Shown here in pieces: positions 1 to 8,490 of a DNA stretch of 64,000 nucleotides. The notes below the pieces were generated by a model. That model was given only the letters and a program-made list of their open reading frames with translations, was not told where the DNA came from and did no database searches. Origin of the DNA: CAYZJV01 sp964478945 (GTDB taxonomy: Bacteria > Spirochaetota > Spirochaetia > Sphaerochaetales > Sphaerochaetaceae). The translations under genes were made by a program, and so were the position numbers. Position 1 is the first letter of the stretch. Every line of letters begins with the position of its first letter. Where the stretch lies: the NCBI GenBank assembly GCA_964478945.1, contig CAYZJV010000002.1, forward strand, positions 1-64,000. The letters run 5' to 3'.

Positions 1-270
1 TTCAAGGACAGCTTCAGCCTCGCACTCCTCGATAATCTTGGGAGGAATGCATTTGAGCGTCAGTGTGATCAATAGGGGAAGAATCAACATATCATCAAGG
101 TATCCCAACAGGGGAATGAAATCGGGAATCAAGTCAATGGGAGACAAGGCATATCCCACGGTAATGCCAGCCAACACTTTGGCAAGCAACGGTGTATCGG
201 ATCGCTTCATGGCCAAGAACACCACAGGTATTCGATGTAGGATCTTTTTTACCTTCTCCTTATGATTCAT
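1..270 (-). CDS. DUF1232 (YkvA-like) membrane protein, partial
   Basis: The gene enters from the left edge, so its C-terminus is missing; about 90 residues are visible. It starts at the ATG at 268-270 behind a weak purine-rich GGGGAT. The segment YALSPIDLIPDFIPLLGYLD is the DUF1232 hallmark, a short hydrophobic helical hairpin with the Ser-Pro-Ile-Asp-Leu-Ile-Pro-Asp core. The family has no agreed function; members are small inner-membrane or membrane-associated proteins. The visible region shows two hydrophobic helices after a basic N-terminus. The family assignment is firm and the function is unknown. It lies outside the IclR operon, from which it is separated by one copy of a 23-bp direct repeat. 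Confidence 0.8.
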   Translation of the reverse strand, partial: MNHKEKVKKILHRIPVVFLAMKRSDTPLLAKVLAGITVGYALSPIDLIPDFIPLLGYLDDMLILPLLITLTLKCIPPKIIEECEAEAVLE

Positions 271-348
271 CCAAATCCCCCGCATAGAGTCCAACTATTG
301 GCGAATCAATCCTACTCCTGGAGACCGACACATGCAAGTATCCACACC

Positions 349-371
349 AAACAGGTTGCGAATCATGTGGT
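349..371 (+). repeat. 23-bp direct repeat, left copy
   Basis: A 23-bp sequence starting AAACAGGTTG and ending ATCATGTGGT is repeated exactly and in the same orientation at 8491-8513. It lies 45 bp beyond the stop of the last gene of the IclR operon. The bases on either side do not match between the copies. An exact 23-mer pair is not expected by chance in 64 kb. It could be a target duplication, a recombination site, or the trace of an insertion. No integrase is visible between the copies. Confidence 0.75.
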
Positions 372-416
372 TGATGGAATTACAGGTTGAAATGAGTTGA
401 TTATATTGTGAATACT

Positions 417-1571
417 TCAAACATGAAGTCGTACTCCTTGATCTTCCAAGGCATGTTGCACCACTTCGATATCCATCTCAGCCATACTTGATAGGCAAAG
501 GTGTTGTGAGTAGAGAGCAGCGATGGTTCCCGCGGCCTGACCGGTTGCAGCAGATTGAGGTATGCACCTTAAAACTTCGTATGCTGCATCATCGGCTGAG
601 ACGCATCTTCCAGCGGCAACGATATTGGCAATCCCTTTTCCAAATAGAGAAAGGAATGGTAGTTCATACACCCTTCCAGCGGTCCGCCAATCGGCTACAC
701 ATCCTACGGAAGATGCAACAAATCGATTGCAATCGGATTCGTTTATCTTCTCATACCCGATGAGCCGTCGAACACAACGCAACTGGGGAATCTTGGGTGT
801 TGCGACCACCATCACATCTTTGTCGGGATTTCCTATGTCCGCATCCTTGAGAATCGCATCTCTACACGACATCATGTAATTGGAGACTTCTTGGGAATTA
901 TCGCCTGTGTACCCCCCACTGCCTGCCCTTTTGTGATCGAAGGCCCCATGGGCATCCGCCCCAAGCATCCTCATCTCGATAGAACCCGATTTTGAAGTAG
1001 TCTGATACCAGCAACTGAAAGGATTGGTTCTTGATTCGGTCGCTACTTTCGCCCTATGCAGTACCGAGGCCTCCCCCGTAGCATCAACAATAGCGTTCGC
1101 CGTATACAGAGACAATCCCTCTTTGGTCGCCAATACGACACCAATACAGCGAGTTCCCTCACATACCACATCGATAAACGTGGTATCGTAGAGGATGGAG
1201 CATTTTTGGTCTATCAGCAATCGCTCCAAAAGTATTGCGAACTCCTCCGGAATGAACCATGTCTGCATCCGGTCCCCCGCAGGATACGTCTTCCGGGTGA
1301 TCGCAGTGGTGCATGTCTTGGCAATCTCGAGTAGTTCCTGCGGAATTCCGGTGGAAACAAGATTCCCCTTTCCATCACAAACAGGCAGATACCAGGATAT
1401 GAGACCCAAGGTTGCCAACCCACCTACGTTGCAGTGTTTTTCAACCAGTAGTACCCTGGATCCTTGTCGTACCGCGGCGAGCGCTGAACTTACACCGGCA
1501 ATTCCTCCACCGACGATTATCACATCATAATTGTCGACCATCGGTATTCTTGATGCATATTCCCAATGCAC
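417..1571 (-). CDS. FAD-dependent oxidoreductase
   Basis: A 384-residue flavoprotein of the FAD_oxidored type. Residues 16-45 form a Rossmann dinucleotide fold with GGGIAG at 21-26 and an acidic end at VEK, followed by a Cys-x-x-Gly-Gly segment typical of these enzymes. A second FAD contact is likely near the C-terminus (VAAGRCVSADDAA). The start is a GTG at 1571, because AAGGAG lies six bases upstream and the preceding permease gene stops at 1575. It is the last gene of the IclR-led operon and presumably oxidises the imported substrate or a derivative, possibly using electrons exchanged with the two Fe-S proteins upstream. The substrate cannot be read from the sequence. No signal peptide is seen, so it is likely cytoplasmic. 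Confidence 0.8.
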   Translation of the reverse strand: MHWEYASRIPMVDNYDVIIVGGGIAGVSSALAAVRQGSRVLLVEKHCNVGGLATLGLISWYLPVCDGKGNLVSTGIPQELLEIAKTCTTAITRKTYPAGDRMQTWFIPEEFAILLERLLIDQKCSILYDTTFIDVVCEGTRCIGVVLATKEGLSLYTANAIVDATGEASVLHRAKVATESRTNPFSCWYQTTSKSGSIEMRMLGADAHGAFDHKRAGSGGYTGDNSQEVSNYMMSCRDAILKDADIGNPDKDVMVVATPKIPQLRCVRRLIGYEKINESDCNRFVASSVGCVADWRTAGRVYELPFLSLFGKGIANIVAAGRCVSADDAAYEVLRCIPQSAATGQAAGTIAALYSQHLCLSSMAEMDIEVVQHALEDQGVRLHV

Positions 1572-1574
1572 GGA

Positions 1575-2423
1575 TCACTCCTTCACTGCACCGGCAACCA
1601 TGCCTCTGATGAAATACTTTTGAGCCCACATGAAGAACGCCAACAAAGGCAAGGACACCACCACGGTGGCGGCGCTTATCTCATTCCAATGTACGGTCAT
1701 CTCAGAAACCATCGACCCAAGCTTCAGAGCCACAGTCATCTTTTCCGGCGACTCAATGATCACCAACGAAAAGATGAATTCCGCCCAAGAAATGATAAAG
1801 GTATAGAGTGCGACTGAGATGAGTCCAATTTTCGAAACAGGAAACACTACTTTCCAGTACGCTCCCATCAGGGAGCAACCGTCTATGTATGCGGCCTCTT
1901 CCAGATCAGCGGGAATATTCTCATAACTACCGATGGACATCCATACTGCAAATGGTAATGTAAATGCAATATTGATCAGTATCAACGCCAAGTGGGTATC
2001 CAGTAGATTCAATGTGCAAATAAATTTGTACATCGGTATGAGAATCGAAGGTCCGGGAAACATCTGGGTGATCAACAGAAGAATCAGCAAAGAAGCAGCT
2101 CCCTTGAATTTGAACCGTGAAAACGCATAACCGCTCAAGGATGCGAACATGGTAACGATCACGGTGGTAATCACCGAAATTTTCAGACTGTTGAGCAGAT
2201 ACCTTGGCCATGAGCCGAAACGATAATTGAACAGTATGAATTCATAGGTTTCTAGAGTTGGTTTCTTGGGAAAATACTCGATGGGGATCTTCTGCACAGC
2301 CTCATACGATTTGAACGACGAGATGAAGATCCACGCAAAGGGGACCAACACGACCACAAGGATCACCACACAGAAAAGATCAACCATAAGATTCTTATTT
2401 CGCACATTTTTCGTTATGGACAT
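1575..2423 (-). CDS. sugar ABC transporter permease, MalG/CUT1 type
   Basis: A 282-residue inner-membrane permease with about six hydrophobic segments. The coupling (EAA) loop is visible as EEAAYIDGCSLMGAYWKVVF, and the C-terminus ends in the family's usual Gly-Ala-Val-Lys. It would form a heterodimer with the MalF-type protein encoded just upstream, and the binding protein gene precedes both. No ATPase gene is nearby, so it probably uses a shared MsmK/UgpC-type ATPase. The start ATG at 2423 has GGAGG just upstream. The substrate is probably a carbohydrate, by family only. Confidence 0.9.
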   Translation of the reverse strand: MSITKNVRNKNLMVDLFCVVILVVVLVPFAWIFISSFKSYEAVQKIPIEYFPKKPTLETYEFILFNYRFGSWPRYLLNSLKISVITTVIVTMFASLSGYAFSRFKFKGAASLLILLLITQMFPGPSILIPMYKFICTLNLLDTHLALILINIAFTLPFAVWMSIGSYENIPADLEEAAYIDGCSLMGAYWKVVFPVSKIGLISVALYTFIISWAEFIFSLVIIESPEKMTVALKLGSMVSEMTVHWNEISAATVVVSLPLLAFFMWAQKYFIRGMVAGAVKE

Positions 2424-2439
2424 GATTCCTCCAATGCTC

Positions 2440-3333
2440 CTATCGTTTCGTGACTACCCGCTTCCAGCTGGATCGGAACAAGTAGAGGTAGAGTATGCTC
2501 AATATCAGGATGATGATGAAATTCGCCACAGAAAGCACGGAGGCTTCCCCAAACCGATAATACTTGAAGCCTGTCTTGTAGAGGTGTGTCGAAATCAACT
2601 CGGTATAATGGAGGGGGCCACCTCCCGTCATGATCAATACAAGAGCGATACTGTTGAGAATCCAAATGGTATTCATCAACGATGTGGTCATCAAAAGGAA
2701 TTTGATGCCAGGTATGGTGATGTAGAAGAAACGCTGGAACACATTGGCACCATCGACCATCGCCGCTTCATACCTCTCTTGCGGAATCCCCTTTATCGCA
2801 GCGGAAACCATGATTCCTTGAAATGGAAACAAACGCCAGGCAAGGACCGCGACCAATACAAACAAAGCCTTCTTCGGGTCGGAAAGAAAAGGAATGACCT
2901 TGTCTATCAAGCGGGACTTCATCAAAATGTCGTTGATAATTCCCATCTGTGGGTGCAACATCCATTTCCACACCGATGCGATGATCACGGGAGGGAGTGC
3001 CCAAGGGATCAGGATCAAACCGGTGGTGATGCTCGTGAACGGTGTCGAACAACTGAGGACTTGTCCAACGAGGATACCGAGCAACATCGTCAAGGCAACC
3101 CCGCCCAGCACATAGACGCAAGTGTTCTTCAATGCGGTGAGGGTAACCGGATCGGTAAAAATCTTACGATAAGATGCAAGACCCACAAAGTTGCCGCTCG
3201 ATGGATCGGTAAGCAGTCTATCGGTGAAACTCATTTGGATCACATTGAACACCGGATAGACAATGAATGCCATCACATACAATACGACCGGAAGGATCAA
3301 TAGATAGGCAAGTCGGGATTTCGATTGGTTCAT
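2440..3333 (-). CDS. sugar ABC transporter permease, MalF/CUT1 type
   Basis: A 297-residue permease with six predicted membrane segments and a coupling loop containing EAAMVDGANVFQRFFYITIP. The start was set at the ATG at 3331-3333, which has AAGGAGG seven bases upstream. A longer in-frame version would begin 14 codons earlier and place the ribosome site inside the coding region. It pairs with the MalG-type gene 16 bp downstream. A 12-bp hairpin separates it from the binding-protein gene upstream, which may uncouple their expression levels. Confidence 0.9.
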   Translation of the reverse strand: MNQSKSRLAYLLILPVVLYVMAFIVYPVFNVIQMSFTDRLLTDPSSGNFVGLASYRKIFTDPVTLTALKNTCVYVLGGVALTMLLGILVGQVLSCSTPFTSITTGLILIPWALPPVIIASVWKWMLHPQMGIINDILMKSRLIDKVIPFLSDPKKALFVLVAVLAWRLFPFQGIMVSAAIKGIPQERYEAAMVDGANVFQRFFYITIPGIKFLLMTTSLMNTIWILNSIALVLIMTGGGPLHYTELISTHLYKTGFKYYRFGEASVLSVANFIIILILSILYLYLFRSSWKRVVTKR

Positions 3334-3369
3334 GCAACCTCCTTCTGGCAGGATTGGTGATGTTTTGGT

Positions 3370-3399
3370 TTCCACCGAAGGCTCGCACCTTCGGTGGAA
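3370..3399 (-). other. intercistronic hairpin after binding-protein gene
   Basis: A perfect 12-bp stem (TTCCACCGAAGG and its complement) closes a six-base loop, in the gap between the binding-protein stop and the permease start. No run of T follows it on the transcribed strand, so it fits an mRNA-stabilising or attenuating structure better than a full terminator. Comparable hairpins follow every other binding-protein gene in the window. Confidence 0.75.
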
Positions 3400-3408
3400 C
3401 TCTTGGTC

Positions 3409-4284
3409 CTAAAGTTCGGCAGACAGCTTTTTTGCCACCTCATCCAAAGCTTCCTGAGGAGTNNNNNNNNNNNNNNNNNNNNNNNNNNNNNNNNNNNNNN
3501 NNNNNNNNNNNNNNNNNNNNNNNNNNNNNNNNNNNNNNNNNNNNNNNNNNNNNNNNNNNNNNAGCGCATCGGTGAAACCAGGTCCATTGACAGCTACTGA
3601 ACCATCGGGAGCCAGCCATCTTCCGCCGTTCGCATACGCGATACCTTCCAACATATTGATGTCACATACATTGTTGGTTGCCGACAAGAGAATCGCCGGG
3701 TATCCCGAAGAATCCAACTTCTTCGCATAGTCGATCAATTCACTCCACGTTTCGGGAGCCGTCGCATCTCCGTGTGCATCAACCAACCCGGCTTTGCGGA
3801 CCATATCGATGTTGTATCCAAGGAAGGTCGCCATATCGACGTAGGTGGAGAATCCATAGAAATCTCCATCGTAGTACCCCAAATCCATCACCTCGGGTAC
3901 TATTCTCCCGTTCCACTTCTCCACAATCGCCGGATCAAGATCACTGATGGCCTGTATGGCTCCCATATTGGCAAAATCGGGAATACCTTGGGTATCGACC
4001 ACAATGATATCAGGCAACCTTCCCGCTTCCAACGCGGTTACGACCTTCTCGATACGCGAACCCCAGTCGTACTCGATCCATTCCACCTTCATGTCGGGGT
4101 GTTGTTCGTTCCATGCCGCCACTTGTTTGACCGCGAACGCCTTCTCGATGCGGACTCCTCCGAATTTCCATACGGTGAGAGCATAATCGCTCCCAGCTTC
4201 TTCTGCCTCGGCTTGTGCTCCTGCGAACAATGCTGTGCCCAACATTACGAAAAGCAGCACCATGACCATCAATTTCCTTTTCAT
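3409..4284 (-). CDS. extracellular sugar-binding protein of ABC importer (interrupted by sequence gap)
   Basis: A periplasmic solute-binding protein of the MalE/CUT1 type. The start at 4284 gives MKRKLMVMVLLFVMLGTALF, a classic signal peptide cleaved near FAGAQA; a purine-rich AAGGAGG lies upstream. The mature part has the expected VWKFGG and DIIVVDTQGIPDF blocks. A 100-N gap (3463-3562) interrupts the C-terminal half. With the gap counted as 100 bp the protein has only about 291 residues, whereas the family usually has 400-430, so some hundreds of bases are probably missing. The C-terminus (TPQEALDEVAKKLSAEL) is typical for the family. It delivers substrate to the two permeases downstream. 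Confidence 0.85.
   Translation of the reverse strand: MKRKLMVMVLLFVMLGTALFAGAQAEAEEAGSDYALTVWKFGGVRIEKAFAVKQVAAWNEQHPDMKVEWIEYDWGSRIEKVVTALEAGRLPDIIVVDTQGIPDFANMGAIQAISDLDPAIVEKWNGRIVPEVMDLGYYDGDFYGFSTYVDMATFLGYNIDMVRKAGLVDAHGDATAPETWSELIDYAKKLDSSGYPAILLSATNNVCDINMLEGIAYANGGRWLAPDGSVAVNGPGFTDAXXXXXXXXXXXXXXXXXXXXXXXXXXXXXXXXXXTPQEALDEVAKKLSAEL
3463..3562. other. assembly gap (100 N), true gap
   Basis: One hundred N within the binding-protein gene. The sequences flanking it do not overlap, unlike the other two gaps in the window, so real sequence is missing and 100 is only a placeholder length. Comparison with family length suggests several hundred bases are absent. Confidence 0.95.
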
Positions 4285-4342
4285 AGTAAGCCTCCTTGTA
4301 GTGGGAAATACATCCCTACTCCTTTTTATGTCGAATGGTGAA

Positions 4343-5338
4343 TCACCGTCCAACTCGCTTCCAAGCCTTGTCCATGAGTGACAATGCTTCGTGTGTGGAA
4401 TGGGTATGGGTACTCCATCCCTCGGGGAATTCCGAACTGTCCAAGATATTGGGTGCCACCATCTGGGCGAAACTCGGTTCGGTCAAATCCAACAGATTCC
4501 CCCTATGCCTTCCTTCGGCATAGGATGCAATGACCATATAGGGATTCGCGTGCATTCTGGTGGCAAGTTTCACTGAAGATACGACATTTTCGTAGTATTT
4601 GAGATCTTCTGGACGTATCCAGTTGCCTAGGGTCAACAATTTGAGCCAATTCTCTTGATTGGCCATCAAGTTCCGACATTGCACTGGTGAATAGTTGGTA
4701 TCGACATCGACAAGCTGAGCCTCATGTGATACCAAGTTGTCATGGAAAATTTGATTCGAACAATGATTGAGACAACCACTATTGGCTAAGATTCCGATAT
4801 TCTTGCCAAGTCCATCGGCTGCTTCCTTGAGTTCCGAAAGCTTATCAAGATCACGGTTCAATTCCTTTGCCACATAGAAGAAATCGAATCGATCGGCCAG
4901 GTATTCCATTCCCGTAAAATGAGATATCCTCATATTCACCGAAGCTCTAATCTGGATATCTGGAAACAGTCTTTTCACATGGAACGCTATGAAAGGTGAT
5001 GCCGTGGTGACTGCAGCGATGGGGATCCCACCGTCTTGCAGAGAACCGATGATATTCTTGATCCGCTGCACCAATTTGGTACTCATCGACTCATTGCCAT
5101 GGCAGTTGCCATTGAATAGCAGTACAAGGGGTATCGACATGGCATGATAGTGTTCCAAGTCGTACAATAGATCACTTATCAGTAGCGAACGGGTATGGCT
5201 GTCCATCGGTCCCGCACTCCGACCCGAAGGCATATCAGGCCAAGCGAAATAGATCTCCGAAATGGAGGATCTGAATTTGACCACAGCCTCATTGAAACGA
5301 TCGGGTGCGATAAGGGAGTAACCGACAGATAGCTTCAT
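4343..5338 (-). CDS. U32-peptidase-like TIM-barrel protein
   Basis: A protein of 331 residues beginning MKLSVGYSLI. The pattern of an N-terminal strand, an EIYFAWPDMPSGR block, a central strand with VTTASPFIAF, and a Cys-rich ANSGCLNHCSNQ near residue 205 recalls the U32 peptidase (YhbU/RlhA-like) barrel, whose Cys residues hold an Fe-S cluster in some members. The match is by pattern only and proteolysis should not be assumed. The start was set at the ATG at 5336-5338 because GAGGAG lies upstream; a GTG two codons earlier is possible. It sits between an Fe-S protein gene and a sugar-binding-protein gene in one operon, so it probably acts on the imported compound or matures an Fe-S enzyme. 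Confidence 0.5.
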   Translation of the reverse strand: MKLSVGYSLIAPDRFNEAVVKFRSSISEIYFAWPDMPSGRSAGPMDSHTRSLLISDLLYDLEHYHAMSIPLVLLFNGNCHGNESMSTKLVQRIKNIIGSLQDGGIPIAAVTTASPFIAFHVKRLFPDIQIRASVNMRISHFTGMEYLADRFDFFYVAKELNRDLDKLSELKEAADGLGKNIGILANSGCLNHCSNQIFHDNLVSHEAQLVDVDTNYSPVQCRNLMANQENWLKLLTLGNWIRPEDLKYYENVVSSVKLATRMHANPYMVIASYAEGRHRGNLLDLTEPSFAQMVAPNILDSSEFPEGWSTHTHSTHEALSLMDKAWKRVGR

Positions 5339-5340
5339 CC

Positions 5341-6348
5341 TCACTCAACTCCTCTTGAGAGGCGTACCAACGGATGCTTGTAGCTCCGTTCCAACACACC
5401 CCGCTCTTCGAGATGACCAAGACATGCCCTCCAACAAGCCCTACCGCAGATTGCGGCATTGTATCCGAATCGCATTCCCGGATAGGCATCCTCCAACACC
5501 TCCTGCAAAGCTTCGATGGAATCGGCATCAAACTGTTTTGTTCCTTCCAAGATACGTTTCCCATCGGGTAATTTCATGAGATCCTCAGGATTGACGAAAG
5601 GGTTTGAACCATAATCGGCACCCATATAGAAGGCTGCGCATTGCCAACTGTCCGGTACCAAGAATTTGGTTCCCTCTTTACCATCGGGATAATGGAACAC
5701 TCTCTCCATTCCGTTGGAATAGGCTTTCCCTGGGCATGCTTGGAAGCACTTGCCACAATCATCACACAGTGAGCGCTCTAGGATAGGATCGCTTGCCAAC
5801 TCAATGTCGGTGAGAATAAAAGCGAAACGTTGCAGAGGACCATACTGGACAGTGAGCACGAATCCACCCAAACCCATTTCACCCATACCGCAAAGCACCG
5901 CACCTTGATTGAAATCGATCATCACATCAGGAGGTGGAGTCCCTTCCCTAACCGATACGGCGTGTATTCTCGCCACCGGATGCTTCTCAGGATTCGTATC
6001 GGGGTCGTCCGAATGGCGTCTATCGGGTTCCGAACGTAGCGGAACCGCTTCATATCCTTCGTCTTCGATACGGCAAACAACCTTTCGCAGAACCATTGGG
6101 ATATACACCTCATCCAAATGCACTACACTCATCTCGGGATACTGGAAGAATTGGGTTCCTTCGACATTTCCCCTTAAAGATCCTCTGAGCACACGAAACC
6201 CCAAACAAATGATGCTCTTCGCGTGAGGTGCGATATATCGCGGGTCTGATTTCGGATCTGTTCCTTCAAACCGATCCGGGGTACCTATCGATACCAAATC
6301 GGCACCGCAATCCATCGCATATTTCTTGATCGCTTCAGCTGTCAGCAT
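5341..6348 (-). CDS. 4Fe-4S ferredoxin-type protein, QueG/reductive-dehalogenase-like
   Basis: A cytoplasmic protein of about 335 residues, with the start set at the ATG at 6348 because GGAGG ends six bases upstream. Roughly at residues 195-210 it has CDDCGKCFQACPGK, a complete 4Fe-4S motif (C-x2-C-x2-C-x3-CP). A second Cys group, CGRACWRAC, lies near residue 300. The domain order, with an N-terminal alpha/beta region holding CLGF and GGFVLT segments, resembles epoxyqueuosine reductase QueG and the reductive dehalogenases, which use cobalamin. The cofactor here is unknown. It is a paralogue of the next gene upstream (shared blocks around the YPxAKSLI, FGPLNR and NPFV motifs). Its gene overlaps that neighbour by 14 bp, so the two are co-expressed. 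Confidence 0.75.
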   Translation of the reverse strand: MLTAEAIKKYAMDCGADLVSIGTPDRFEGTDPKSDPRYIAPHAKSIICLGFRVLRGSLRGNVEGTQFFQYPEMSVVHLDEVYIPMVLRKVVCRIEDEGYEAVPLRSEPDRRHSDDPDTNPEKHPVARIHAVSVREGTPPPDVMIDFNQGAVLCGMGEMGLGGFVLTVQYGPLQRFAFILTDIELASDPILERSLCDDCGKCFQACPGKAYSNGMERVFHYPDGKEGTKFLVPDSWQCAAFYMGADYGSNPFVNPEDLMKLPDGKRILEGTKQFDADSIEALQEVLEDAYPGMRFGYNAAICGRACWRACLGHLEERGVLERSYKHPLVRLSRGVE

Positions 6349-7411
6349 TCCCATCCTCCTCCAGCGGTCTTTTCCAAGTCCTCATGGTCCTGAAGGGATT
6401 CACGAATCCCTTGGACATCACACCTCTCTTCTCCATCGCATGGTAACAGGCTCTGAGACATCCTCCACATTTGGGGGGATTGTATCCTTGTGTCTCCATC
6501 GGATAATACTTGTTGATCTCAAGGTTGATCTTCGTATAGGCATCTGGATCGATTCGAAGTATTCCGGTTTTCAACTTGTCTCCGTCTTTGAGTTTGCCAT
6601 ACACCTTTTCGTCAACGAACGGATTCGATTTGGCTGCCGAACCAATGTAGTAGGCGAAACAACTCCATTCGTCCAACTTCCCCCAAGCTATCCGTCGACC
6701 TTCAATCGTCACCGCGACCTGTTCGCTTTTGCTGATACATTGTCCGGGGCATGCGGTTGCACATGCCATGCAGCTGTTGCAAAGTTGGGTTCCATCGTAT
6801 AGGGGATCGCTTTCCAATTCGGCATCGGTCAATAGAAACGCCACCCTATTGAGAGGGCCGAATTTTCGTGATAGGAACATCTTGCTATATCCGATCTCTC
6901 CCAAGCCACAAATGAAGGCCGCCAATCGGAAATGGATGAATACGTCGGGAGCAGGAACATTGGGAAACAATGGCCTTGTATTCAGTGAACGTTCGGCGGG
7001 TGTGGTCTCGGAATTCAAGGTGGACTTGTGGAGTTCGGGAGAAATTTCCTTGCCGAAGTTGCCGGTCATATCGCTGACGATGCTACGACCACCTGTATTG
7101 CGATAGACAATCGCTTCGTAGCCCTGGTCTTCGATGAATTTCCCCACTTCGTAAATTACTGTAGGAGCAATGACCTCGTTGATACCTCCATATCCCAAGG
7201 ATGGATATTGGTAGAAATTGGTTCCCTGTTCGATTCCCCGTATATACCCTCGAGGTATACGGAACACCAGACCAATGAGACTTTTGGCTCCAGGATATAT
7301 ACTCCTCGGATCCATCTCGGCTGGAGCTCCTTCAAATCTTGTGAGATTTCCAATTCCAATGTCATCCGCGCCTACACGAAGTGCGAAATCCTTCAACTCG
7401 GCAACTGTCAT
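6335..7411 (-). CDS. 4Fe-4S ferredoxin-type protein, QueG/reductive-dehalogenase-like paralogue
   Basis: A protein of 358 residues, paralogous to the downstream gene. It carries CNSCMACATACP near residue 215 (C-x2-C-x2-C-x3-C) and CGGCLRAC near residue 325. The start ATG at 7409-7411 has AAGGAG upstream and overlaps the IclR stop codon by one base. Like QueG-type proteins it has no signal peptide or membrane helix. Two related copies in tandem suggest a heterodimer, or two successive reductive steps on the imported compound. Tat-type RR leaders of respiratory dehalogenases are absent, so a catabolic rather than respiratory role is likely. Confidence 0.75.
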   Translation of the reverse strand: MTVAELKDFALRVGADDIGIGNLTRFEGAPAEMDPRSIYPGAKSLIGLVFRIPRGYIRGIEQGTNFYQYPSLGYGGINEVIAPTVIYEVGKFIEDQGYEAIVYRNTGGRSIVSDMTGNFGKEISPELHKSTLNSETTPAERSLNTRPLFPNVPAPDVFIHFRLAAFICGLGEIGYSKMFLSRKFGPLNRVAFLLTDAELESDPLYDGTQLCNSCMACATACPGQCISKSEQVAVTIEGRRIAWGKLDEWSCFAYYIGSAAKSNPFVDEKVYGKLKDGDKLKTGILRIDPDAYTKINLEINKYYPMETQGYNPPKCGGCLRACYHAMEKRGVMSKGFVNPFRTMRTWKRPLEEDGNADS

Positions 7412-8208
7412 CAGGCGTCTCCTTCAACGGGTGAGAAACTTCCATGGTAATCTCGTTGGATCTTCCCAGCGTATTGTTTGAGTAGTGCTATTCGTTGGGG
7501 GATATCGATCAAACCATTTTCGACGAAAAAACTGGGAAACGATTGTCCAAGAGCACAAAGGAATGAACCGTCCTCATTGAATACCGGAACGGCGAGTGCA
7601 GCGACATGCACAACACTTTCCTGGTCGTTGAAGGAATACCCCTTCTCAAGGATCTCCTCAAATTGTCGCTCCAGTGTATTCCAATCGGTTATCGTATTGG
7701 ATGTGAACTGCTGCAATTCGATATTCTTCCTATAGAGATCGATGAAATCCTTGGAACTATACGCCATCAATACTTTACCTATCGCAGTACAGTACAGGTG
7801 ATCTCTGGCGGGATTCTGTTTGGTGATCACTATGCTTCCGGAGCCTTCGGCGGAACCGATGGATAGGAGTTTGCTTCCACTTTCTGTTGCGAGAATCGAG
7901 TTGTCTCCAGTCAATTCGGAAAGTTCCTCCAAGTGTATCTGGGCTTCTTGACGGAGCACCTTCCATCTATCGCATAAAAGTCCCAATCGGTAGCATTGCA
8001 GTCCAATAGTATATTCACCACTGGTATTTTGATAAAGAAAACCTCTTCTATAGAGAGTTCTCACGATATTGTTCACTGTACTTGAATGGAGATCCAGAGC
8101 TTTGGATATAGCTGAAGATTTCATTGGTCTTTCATGGTCTGCAATCAACTCCAGGATATCGAGAGCGCGTTCAACTGATTGAATCAATGGCTTCTGATGG
8201 TCTGGCAT
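7411..8208 (-). CDS. IclR-family transcriptional regulator
   Basis: A 265-residue DNA-binding repressor or activator. The N-terminal 65 residues form a winged helix-turn-helix (SVERALDILELI then SSAISKALDLHSSTVNNIVR). The C-terminal 180 residues form the IclR effector domain, with the usual LEELSELTGDNSILATE start. The start was set at the ATG at 8206-8208, which has AAGGAG five bases upstream; a GTG two codons earlier overlaps that site. It is the first gene of the minus-strand operon reaching to 417. A near-perfect inverted repeat inside its own promoter suggests autoregulation. The ligand is unknown and is probably the imported substrate of the operon. Confidence 0.9.
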   Translation of the reverse strand: MPDHQKPLIQSVERALDILELIADHERPMKSSAISKALDLHSSTVNNIVRTLYRRGFLYQNTSGEYTIGLQCYRLGLLCDRWKVLRQEAQIHLEELSELTGDNSILATESGSKLLSIGSAEGSGSIVITKQNPARDHLYCTAIGKVLMAYSSKDFIDLYRKNIELQQFTSNTITDWNTLERQFEEILEKGYSFNDQESVVHVAALAVPVFNEDGSFLCALGQSFPSFFVENGLIDIPQRIALLKQYAGKIQRDYHGSFSPVEGDA

Positions 8209-8221
8209 AGCCACTCCTTAT

Positions 8222-8258
8222 TTACCATATTGTGGTTATGCTTACTTTATTATGGTAA
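8222..8258. promoter_or_regulatory. candidate IclR operator (inverted repeat)
   Basis: Arms TTACCATA (8222-8229) and TATGGTAA (8251-8258) form a perfect inverted repeat with a 21-bp centre. It covers the -10 region of the IclR promoter and the start of the leader. The position fits autorepression by the IclR protein encoded immediately downstream. Confidence 0.5.
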
Positions 8259-8272
8259 TACATGAATGTCAA
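8244..8272 (-). promoter_or_regulatory. sigma70-type promoter of the IclR operon
   Basis: On the minus strand, TTGACA (plus 8267-8272) is followed after 17 bp by TAAAGT (plus 8244-8249). The -35 is a perfect match and the -10 matches four of six. It lies 36 bp before the IclR start and would drive the whole operon to 417. Confidence 0.55.
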
Positions 8273-8490
8273 TAAAATTTTATAGAATTTTGTAAAAACT
8301 TGCGAACCGACTGGCGATCTGCCATATATTTAATTTACATATATAAGAATAGGTATCACACAAAAATACAATTCAATAAGTTCATTATTATAATCGGTAG
8401 CCATGCACAGGCAGATGGATTCATATATCCATGCAGAGCATGAAACTTGCACATATCTTTTATGACTTGGCAAAATGCCACCATTGAGGG

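Noticed and set aside
38..265. Plus-strand open frame of 75 codons at the left edge
   Set aside because: It is antisense to the DUF1232 gene, whose hallmark motif is clear on the minus strand; the plus-strand product has no recognisable feature.
349..371. Possible tRNA T-arm within the 23-bp repeat
   Set aside because: GGTTGCGAATC resembles a T-loop but has an extra base and no flanking stem, and no cloverleaf can be drawn, so a tRNA end as insertion target is not supported.
2266..3303. 345-codon plus-strand open frame
   Set aside because: It is antisense to the two permease genes with clear coupling loops and ribosome sites.
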